DNA from: Prorocentrum cordatum
Taxonomy: Eukaryota > Sar > Dinophyceae > Prorocentrales > Prorocentraceae
DNA: 64,000 nt
Assembly: GCA_963575745.1 (NCBI GenBank)
Contig: CAUYUJ010004525.1
Span: 1-64,000, forward strand
Reading direction: 5' to 3'
Positions 55,801 to 64,000 of this stretch are shown one piece after another. Below the pieces are notes generated by a model. The model ran no database searches and had not been told where the DNA came from. It was given only the letters and a program-made list of their open reading frames with translations. Within the stretch, counting starts at the first letter, position 1, and each line of letters begins with the position of its first letter. The position numbers and the translations under genes are program-made.

Positions 55801-56524
55801 TGTTTTTTATATGTATGTATGTTTGTTTGTTTGTATGTATGTATGTATGTGTGTATATTGATATCTGTATGCGCGCGTGTGTGCGTATGCCTTCTGCTAT
55901 TTGACACACAGGACGCATGTTAGCCAGCGTGGGCAATGGGCACTGCGTTTCTAGCAACATATACTTATGTATGCATAGATATATGTATGTATGCGTATGC
56001 TGTTACATTGCAACGAATGTGGAGTCAACTCTCATTTGTACCCTGAGCGGTGCCAGACGGGTTGTACAATCAACGTTGCGAATTACAGTTTTGTGCAGTG
56101 TATGTATATATGTGTATATATATATGTGTATATGTACATACATATAGGTGGCCCAGCATGTTTGCACCAACCTATGTTGTCCAATATCGGCGGTGCAGTA
56201 TATGATCTGCAACCTACGTTGTGTACTATATGTGGTGCGATCTGTGTGGTGTATTCCATCAGGTGAGCAATATAGGTGGTGCAGTCGGCGTGGTGCAACA
56301 GATTTGGGACAATAGTTGTTGTGCAACCTATGGAGTGCAATATGTACGGTGCAAATCTATTTGGTGCACTCTATGTGGTGCGCAATATTTGTCGTGCGCA
56401 ATAGATGTGGTGCCTTCTATGTTTTGCAATATATGTGGTCCAACCAATGTAGCGCAAACGATGCCGCACAATCCAGAGGGTGCAATCGACGTGGTGCAAT
56501 GTATGTGGTGCAATCTAAGTAGTG
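55801..56524. repeat. TATG microsatellite and TGGTGCAA-type minisatellite
   Basis: TATG/TTTG words lie at 55,809-55,853 and TATGTA words at 55,975-56,000 and 56,100-56,145. From about 56,215 to 56,524 the sequence is built of GTGGTGCAATNTATG-like words. This is the reverse-complement relative of 12.0-12.4 kb. Confidence 0.8.
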
Positions 56525-57251
56525 CAATCCACTTCGACTGTCTTGAAGTTGTCCTCTCCACTGCTCGTGCAAACATCCCACCCTCCCACCCGCACCTTGG
56601 ACGCAAGACATCTTCAGACAAGACCGTGACGGTAGGTACTGCGTGGCACTTGGCCACGACACCGATGCCGACGACGACAGCGACATCGACGACGACGGCG
56701 CCGCCGACAGCGACTGCGACGACACCGACGACGTCTCCAATGTTTTCGACGACGACAACGACGACGACGACGCCGACGATGACGACAACGACGCCGACGC
56801 CGACGACGAAGACGACGACGACGTCGCCAACGGAGACGACGACGAGGGAGGATAAAAAACGACGACGGCGACAACGACGACAACGACGATGGAGGAGGGA
56901 AGACGGCGACGACGCCAACGACGAAGAAGGAGGAAGGACGGAAACGCCGACGACGACAACGACGAGGAAGGAGGGAAGACGACGACGATGACAACGACGA
57001 CGAAGACGACGACGACGGCGACGAAATAGGAGGGACGACGACGAGACGCCGACGACGGACGACGACGACGAGGGAGGAGGATAACGACGAGGGAGGAGTG
57101 AAGACCACGACGACGACGACGACGACGACGGCGACGAAATAGGAGGGACAACGACGAGACGCCGACGAAGACAACGAGGGAGGAAGGACGACCACGGCGA
57201 CAACGACGACGGAAACGACGACGACGCCAAAGACGACGAGGAAAGACAGAA

Positions 57252-57283
<32 letters not shown>

Positions 57284-57995
57284 GGAGGAGGGAGGACGAC
57301 GACGACGACGACGCAAGAGCGCGCGCGCACAATTTTGTTGAAAACCCGTGTTGCGAAACCTTGTGTTTTTGTATGTTTTTTGGACGCACGATTTCGACAT
57401 TCTTCCGAAACCAAAGGTTTTTGAAGGATTTCGGCATACGCCCGCGACGACGCGCGCGTCTGCACTTCGTCCCGTTTTTTGCAGAGCATTCTCGCGACGG
57501 CACACGCGCAAGAGCGTTCGACAGATTTCGACACGCGCGCGCGCGAAGCCCGATTGGTAGCATGTTGTGAAAATATTGGAAAACCTATGGTTTTCTTAAG
57601 ATTTCGCAAGAGCTCGCGCGGAAGTTTTTTTTGTTTTGAATCAGTGTTGCGAAACCATGTGTTTATATGTTTTTTGGAAATTCAATGTTGAAATCTCTCT
57701 GGAACCGAAGGTTTTTTTAAGGATTTCGGCATGCGCGCGCCACGACGCGCGCGTGTGCACTTCGTCCCGTTTTTTGCAAGGGATTCGTGAAAAAGTGATA
57801 TGTTAGAACAAAACATGTCACCGCATAGTGTTTTTTACAAGGGAACCGCAGGGGGGGAACCCGGCCTGGCTGGGATGGTACGAGTTCATATTTAGGATGG
57901 ACATGTGGTCATAATCGTATGTAATTTACAGCACGCACGGGGTAACCGATAATTCCGGGGGGGGGTAGAATCTATTAGTCTTTTAGTAATCTTGA
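56525..57995 (+). repeat. Long tandem unit U1 (1.46 kb) with (ACG)n core
   Basis: Layout: CACTGCTCGTGCAAACATCC border, a GACCGTGACGGTAGGTA word, an (ACG)n/GGAGG block (56,650-57,310), then GTTGAAAACCCGTGTTGCG and two ~300-bp subrepeats (each with GCGAAACC..GTGTTT, GGATTTCGGCAT, ACGACGCGCGCGT, GCACTTCGTCCC). It ends CCTGGCTGGGATGGTA, GATGGACATGTGGTCATAA. Long frames across the ACG core on both strands are repeat readings. Confidence 0.92.
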
Positions 57996-58712
57996 CCGTC
58001 TTGAAGCTGTCCTCTCCACTGCTCGTGCAAACATCCCACCCTCCCACCCGCAACTTGGTCGCAAGACATCTTCAGACAAGACCGTGACGGTAGGTACTGC
58101 GTGGCACTTGGCCACGACACCGATGCCGACGACGACAGCGACATCGACGACGACGGCGCCGCCGACAGCGACTGCGACGACACCGACGACGTCTCCAATG
58201 TTTTCGGCGACGACAACGACGACGACGACACCGACGACGACGACAACGACGCCGACGACGACGACGAAGACGACGACGACGTCGCCAACGGAGACGACGA
58301 CGAGGGAGGAGAAACATCGACGACGGCGACAACGACGACAACGACGATGGAGGAGGGAAGACGGCGACGACGCCAACGACGAAGAAGGAGGAAGGACGGC
58401 GACGCCGACGACGACAACGACGAGGGAGGAGGGAAGACGACGACGATGACAACGACGACGAAGACGACGACGACGGCGACGAAATAGGAGGGACGACGAC
58501 GAGACGCCGACGACGGACGACGACGACGAGGGAGGAGGATAACGACGAGGGAGGAGTGAAGACCACGACGACGACGACGACGACGACGACGGCGACGAAA
58601 TAGGAGGGACAACGACGAGACGCCGACGAAGACAACGAGGGAGGAAGGACGACCACGGCGACAACGACGACGGAAACGACGACGACGCCAAAGACGACGA
58701 GGAAAGACAGAA

Positions 58713-58744
<32 letters not shown>

Positions 58745-59480
58745 GGGAGGAGGGAGGACGACGACGACGACGACGACGCAAGAGCGCGCGCGCACAATTT
58801 TGTTGAAAACCCGTGTTGCGAAACCTTGTGTTTTTGTATGTTTTTTGGACGCACGATTTCGACATTCTTCCGAAACCAAAGGTTTTTGAAGGATTTCGGC
58901 ATACGCCCGCGACGACGCGCGCGTCTGCACTTCGTCCCGTTTTTTGCAGAGCATTCTCGCGACGGCACAAGCGCAAGAGCGTTCGACAGATTTCGACACG
59001 CGCGCGCGCGAAGCCCGATTGGTAGCATTTTGAGAAGATCTTGGAAAACCTATGGTTTTCTTCAGATTTCGCAAGAGCTCGCGCGGAAGCTTTTTTAGCA
59101 AATCAGTGTTGCGAAACCATGTGTTTTTGTATGTTTTTTGGAAACTCGATTGCGAAATCCTTCCGGCACCGAAGGTTTTTGAAGGATTCCGGCATGCGCG
59201 CGCCACGACGCGCGCGTGTGCACTTCGTCCCATTTTTTGCAAGGGATTCGTGAACAAGTGTTATGTTGGAACAAAAAATGTCACCGCCTAGTGTTGTTTA
59301 CAAGGGAACCGCAGGGGGGGGAACCCGGCCTGGCTGGGATGGTATGAATTCATATTTAAGATGGACATGTGGTCAGAATCATATGTAATTTACAGCACGC
59401 GCGGGGTAACCGATAAGTCCGGGGGGGGGGGTAGAATCTATTACTCTTTTAGAAAGGAGAATAAACGAGAATTCACTTGC
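57996..59480 (+). repeat. Long tandem unit U2
   Basis: Near identical to U1, offset about 1,461 bp (CACTGCTCGTGCAAACATCC at 58,015), including the irregular interruptions inside the ACG core. This points to recent duplication of the pair. Confidence 0.93.
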
Positions 59481-60190
59481 CGAACTTGAAGTTGTCAACT
59501 CCATTGCTCGCGCAATCTTCCCACCCACCCACCCGCAACTTGGTTTGCAAAATCTCCTAAGACCGTGTCGGTGGGTACCGAATGGCACTTGGCAACGACA
59601 GCGACGCCGACGACGACAGCGACAACGACGACGACGACGCCGCCGACAACGACTACGACGACACCGACGACGTCTCCAACGACTTCGACGACGCCGACAA
59701 CGACGACGACGACGACACCGACGACGACGATGACGACGCCGACGCCGAAGACGACGACGACGACGATGACAACGACGACGACGATGACGACGCCGACGAC
59801 GACGACGACGACGATGACAACGACGACGACGATGACGACGCCGACGACGACGACAACGACGACACCGACGACGACGACAACGGCGTCAACGACGCCGATG
59901 ACGACGACGACGACAGCGGCGACGACGACGACGCCGACGTCGACTACGAAGACGACGACGACGACGCCGACGCCAACGACGACGACGAAGACGACGTCGC
60001 CAACGAAGACGACGACGAGGGAGGAGGGAGGACGACGACGGCGACAACGACGACAGCGACGACAACGACGAGGGAGAAGGGAGGACGGCGACGACGCGAA
60101 CGACGAAGAAGGAGGAAGGACGGCGACGTCGACGACGACAACGACGAGGGAGGAGGGAAGACGACGACGACGACGACGCCGACGTCCACT

Positions 60191-60221
<31 letters not shown>

Positions 60222-60419
60222 CGACGCCAACGACGACGACGAAGACGACGTCGCCAACGAAGACGACGACGAGGGAGGAGGGAGGACGACGACGGCGACA
60301 ACGACGACAGCGACGACAACGACGAGGGAGAAGGGAGGACGGCGACGACGCGAACGACGAAGAAGGAGGAAGAACGGCGACGCCGACGACGACAACGACG
60401 AGGGAGGAGGGAAGACGAC

Positions 60420-60453
<34 letters not shown>

Positions 60454-61395
60454 ACGAAATAGGAGGGACGACGACGAGACGCCGACGACGGACGACGACG
60501 ACGACGACGAGGGAGGAGGAGGAAGGACGACGACGGCGACAACGACGACGGAAACGACCACGACGCCAAAGAGGACGACGACGACGAACACGAGGAAAGA
60601 CAGAGGACGACGCAGGCGACGACGACGACGACGCGGGGGGAGAGAGGACGGCGACGACGACGACGACGACGACGCAAGAGCGCGCGCGCACGCTTTTGTT
60701 GAGAATCCGTGTTGCGAAACCTCGTGTTTTGTAGGTTTTTTGGACACACGATTTCGAAATCCTTCCGAAACCGATGGGCTCTGAAGGATTTCGGCATACG
60801 CGCGCGACGACGCGCGCGTCTGCACTTCTTATGTTTTGCAGAGGATTCTCGCGACGGCACACGCGCAAGGGCGTTCGACAGATTTCGACATGCGCGCGCG
60901 CGAAGCCCGTTTGGTAGCATGTTGTGAAAATCTTGAAAAACCTATGGTTTTCTTAAGATTTCGCAAGAGCTCGCGCGTAAGCTTTCTTAGCAAATCAGTG
61001 TTGCGAAACCCTGTGTTTGTATGTTTTGTGGAAACTCGATTGCGAAATCCTTCCGACACCGGAGGTTTTTGGAGGATTTCGGCATGCGCGCGCGACGACG
61101 CGCGCATGTGCACTTCGTCTTGTTTTTTGCAAGGGACTCGTGCAAAAATGCTGTGTTAGAACAAAAGATGTCCCCACGTATCGTCTTAAAGGAACCTCAG
61201 AGGGGGTCGATACCGGCCCCCTGGGGATAGTGTAAATTCATATTTAAGATGGACATGTGGTCATAATCATATATGATGAACATACCCGAAAGGGGGACCG
61301 ATAACGCCGGGGAGGGGGTAGAGTCTATTCTTCTTTTAGAAAGGACAATCAATGCGGTGCAATCTGAGTGGTGCAATCTATGCTCTGAAATTAAT
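59481..61395 (+). repeat. Long tandem unit U3 (1.9 kb) with expanded core
   Basis: Same borders as U1, more diverged. The core is about 1.1 kb and contains an internal direct duplication offset by 254 bp (GACGTCGCCAACGAAGAC at 59,993 and 60,247). TGCGGTGCAATCTGAGTGG words lie at 61,354-61,372 in the junction. Confidence 0.9.
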
Positions 61396-62155
61396 TACTG
61401 TTCGCAGTGAGTTATCCACTCCACTGCTCGCGCAAACATCCCCCCCTCCCACCCACCCGCAAGCTGGTTTGCAGAATCTCTTAAGACCGTGACGGTGGGT
61501 AACAAATGGCACTTGGCAACGACAGCGACGCCGACGACGATAGCGACAACGACGACGACGACGCCGCCGACAACGACTACGACGACGACGACGTCTCCAA
61601 CGACTTCGACGACGCCGACAACGACGACGACGACGACACCGACGACGACGACGACGACGACGCCGACGCCGACGACGACGACGATGACAACGACGACGAC
61701 GATGACGACGACGACTTCGACGACGCCGACAACGACGACGACGACGACGACGACGACACCGACGACGACGACGACGACGCCGACGCCGACGACGACGACG
61801 ACGATGACAACGACGACGACGACGATGACGACGCCGACGACGACGACAACGACGACACCGACGACGACGACATCGACGACGCCGACGACGACGACGACGA
61901 CGGCGGCGACGTCGACGACGCCGACGTCGTCGACGACGAAGACGACGACGCCGACGCCAACAACGACTACGACGAAGACGACGACGATGACGTCGCCAAC
62001 GAAGACGACGACGAGGGAGGAGGGAGAACGACGACGGCGACAACGACGACAACGACGACAACGACGAGGGAGGAGGGAGGACGGCGACGACGCGAACGAC
62101 GAAGAAGGAGAAAGGACGGCGACGCCGACGACGACAACGACGAGGGAGGAGAGAA

Positions 62156-62188
<33 letters not shown>

Positions 62189-62396
62189 TACGACGGCGAC
62201 GAAATAGGAGTGACGACGACGAGACGCCGACGACGGACGACGACGACGACGAGGGAGGAGGAGGAAGGACGACCACGGCGACAACGACGACGGAAACGAC
62301 CACGACGCCAGAGAGAGGACGACGACGACGAACACGAGGAAAAACAGAGGACGACGTAGGCGACGACGACGACGACGACGACGCGGGAGGAGGGAG

Positions 62397-62430
<34 letters not shown>

Positions 62431-63110
62431 CAAGAGCGCGCGCGCACGCTTTTGTTGAAAATCCGTGTTGCGAAAACGTGTGTTTTTGTTGGTTTTTGGG
62501 ACACACGATTTTGAAATCCTTCCGAAACCAATGGGGTTTGAAGGATTTCGGCCTACGCGCGCGACGACGCGCGCGTCTGCACTTCGTCCCATTTTGTGCA
62601 TCGGATTCTCGCGACGACACACGCGCAAGGGCGTTCGACAGATTTCGACATGCGCGCGCGCGAAGCGTCTGGTAGCATGTTGCGAAAATATTGAAGAAAA
62701 ACATATGGTTTCCTCAAGATTTCGCAAGAGCTCGCGCGTAAGCTGTTTTAGCAAATCATTGTTGCGAAACCCTGTGTTTTGTATGTTTTTTGGGAACTCG
62801 ATTGCGAAATCCTTCCGACACCGGAGGTGTTTGGAGGATTTCGGCATGTGCGCGCGACGACGCACTTCGTGTTGTTTTTTCCAAGGGATTCGTGAACGAG
62901 TGCTATGTTAGAACAAAAAATGTCACCGCGTATTGTTTTTTACAAGGGAACCTCAGGGGGGGAGGGAACCCGGTTGGCCTGGGACATTGTGATTTCATAT
63001 TTGGGATGGACATGTGGTCAGAATCATATGTGATTTACATAGGATGCGGGGGGGGTGATAACCCCGGGGGGGGGTAGAGTCTATTTTTGTATATTAGAAA
63101 AAGAAAGGAG
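61396..63110 (+). repeat. Long tandem unit U4
   Basis: A fourth copy with the same order (core 61,510-62,430, GTTGCGAAA subrepeats, GATGGACATGTGGTCAGAA at 63,005). It most resembles U3 in the core. It ends near 63,110 at the next, shorter tandem array. Confidence 0.9.
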
Positions 63111-63117
63111 AATCTAA

Positions 63118-63395
63118 GAGGCGTCGGGGCGGCGACGAGGCGGCGACAGTGCGGCGACGGCGACAACATAGCCGCCAGACCGGCAGACAGGCCCACACGA
63201 CGGGTGGCAACGAGGCGGCGACGGGACGGCGACGTCGGCAACATAGCCGCCAGACCAGCAGACAGGCCCAGACGACCCGCGGCGACGAGGCGGACGGCGG
63301 CAACGTAGCCGCCAGACCAGCAGACAAACCCAGGCGACGGGCAGCGACGAGACGGCGACGGCGGCAACATAGCCGCCAGAGCGGCAGACATGCGC
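63118..63395 (+). repeat. 61-75-bp tandem repeat, four units
   Basis: ACATAGCCGCCAGACC.GCAG starts recur at about 63,164, 63,239, 63,300 and 63,365, separated by GCGACGAGGCGGCGACGG-type linkers. Confidence 0.88.
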
Positions 63396-64000
63396 AGCTC
63401 CTTAGAGCAGAAGTAAGACCCCCTAAGTGCAATCACGGCTTGAGGAATCTGCATCTATACATATATATATATGAGGAATCGGCATCTGTAGGTGTATATA
63501 TGTGTGTATATGTATATATATATATATACACATACATGTGATCCCTCTCTCTCACTCTCTGTCTTTCTCCCTCCCTTCCTCCCTCCTCTGTCTCCATCCC
63601 TTTCTCTCTCCGTATCTATCTCTCGCTCTCTGTATGACTCCCTCCATCTCTCTCTCTCTGTCTCTCTCTCTCTCTCTCTCTTTTTCTCTCTCTGCCTCTT
63701 TCTCTACCACTCCCCCCCTCTCCTCACAAGTGCCCCCACCGGCGGCAGCCAGGCCTTCACCGCGCGGTTGCCTGGAGATGCAATCTTATCTTGAGGCCCT
63801 CAACCGCCCCCATCTCCCTGGCCTGCCATGAGCAAATCAGCCTCCCCGCTGGTCGAAGACACAGTCCCCTTTGCTGCTCCCATGGGCGACGACAAGGAAC
63901 AGGTCTTACGCGAGAACACATAGCGACCTTACGCCGCGGCTTACGCGGGCCGCCAGCGTGGCACACCTCGTGGGGAGAGGGCGCTTACGCCACGCCAAAC
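63396..64000. other. TA and CT microsatellites, unassigned end
   Basis: (TA)n lies at 63,459-63,470 and 63,510-63,527, and CT-rich sequence at 63,541-63,720. From 63,725 to the window end there is complex sequence with no recognised gene. Confidence 0.6.

Noticed and set aside
59565-60868. Asp/Thr/Arg-rich frames of about 390-460 codons on both strands
   Set aside because: They lie wholly within the (ACG)n cores of the tandem units U3. The same effect is seen in U1, U2 and U4.

Overview
The window looks like nuclear DNA of a dinoflagellate alga (the species cannot be named from this sequence). The evidence is indirect: GC-rich DNA with very low gene density, kilobase-scale triplet arrays, satellites and MITE-like elements; a probable GC-AG intron; and decayed retroelements whose protein motifs resemble, from memory, families seen in dinoflagellate genomes. 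There are no bacterial-style operons, and I recognised no rRNA, tRNA, spliced-leader gene or CRISPR array. Most long open frames are artefacts of trinucleotide arrays or of satellites whose period is a multiple of three.

Layout. 0-5 kb: (ACT)n, a 90-bp satellite array, two MITE-like elements and a CCAAGAGG-type minisatellite. 6-7.1 kb: the best host-type gene, a sulfotransferase-like reading frame on the minus strand. 8.3-9.6 kb: alternating (GGA)n/(CCT)n blocks. 11-17 kb: minisatellites, two large (ACT)n arrays and an 849-bp tandem duplication. 17.3-19.2 kb: a second 90-bp satellite array running into an exon-like helicase C-terminal segment on the plus strand. 20-31 kb: an (AGT)n/(ACT)n giant palindrome, (CAT)n/(GAT)n arrays and a 100-bp tandem array. 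32.2-35 kb: remnants of a LINE on the minus strand (endonuclease, then reverse transcriptase, separated by a minisatellite). 37-40 kb: more MITE-like elements and another LINE reverse transcriptase tail. 41.8-45 kb: a dispersed 370-bp repeat and the third satellite array. 49.05-55.8 kb: a nearly full-length but frameshifted tyrosine-recombinase (DIRS/Ngaro-like) retroelement on the minus strand. 56.5-63.1 kb: four tandem units of 1.46-1.9 kb, each centred on an (ACG)n block.

The main discovery is the tyrosine-recombinase element. Its order is N-terminal region, reverse transcriptase, RNase H, cytosine-methyltransferase-like domain, tyrosine recombinase, and its terminal repeats follow the A1...B1-A2-B2 split-direct-repeat plan. 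The second is a family of ~165-bp inverted-repeat elements, of which three copies each carry a different, perfect 5-bp target-site duplication. A related-looking element has 36-bp terminal inverted repeats and its own 5-bp duplication. The third is a 90-bp satellite bounded by conserved flanks at several loci, which suggests that the array moves or is copied as a unit.

All family assignments come from reading motifs by eye. No database search or alignment program was run, and identities quoted as approximate are visual estimates.
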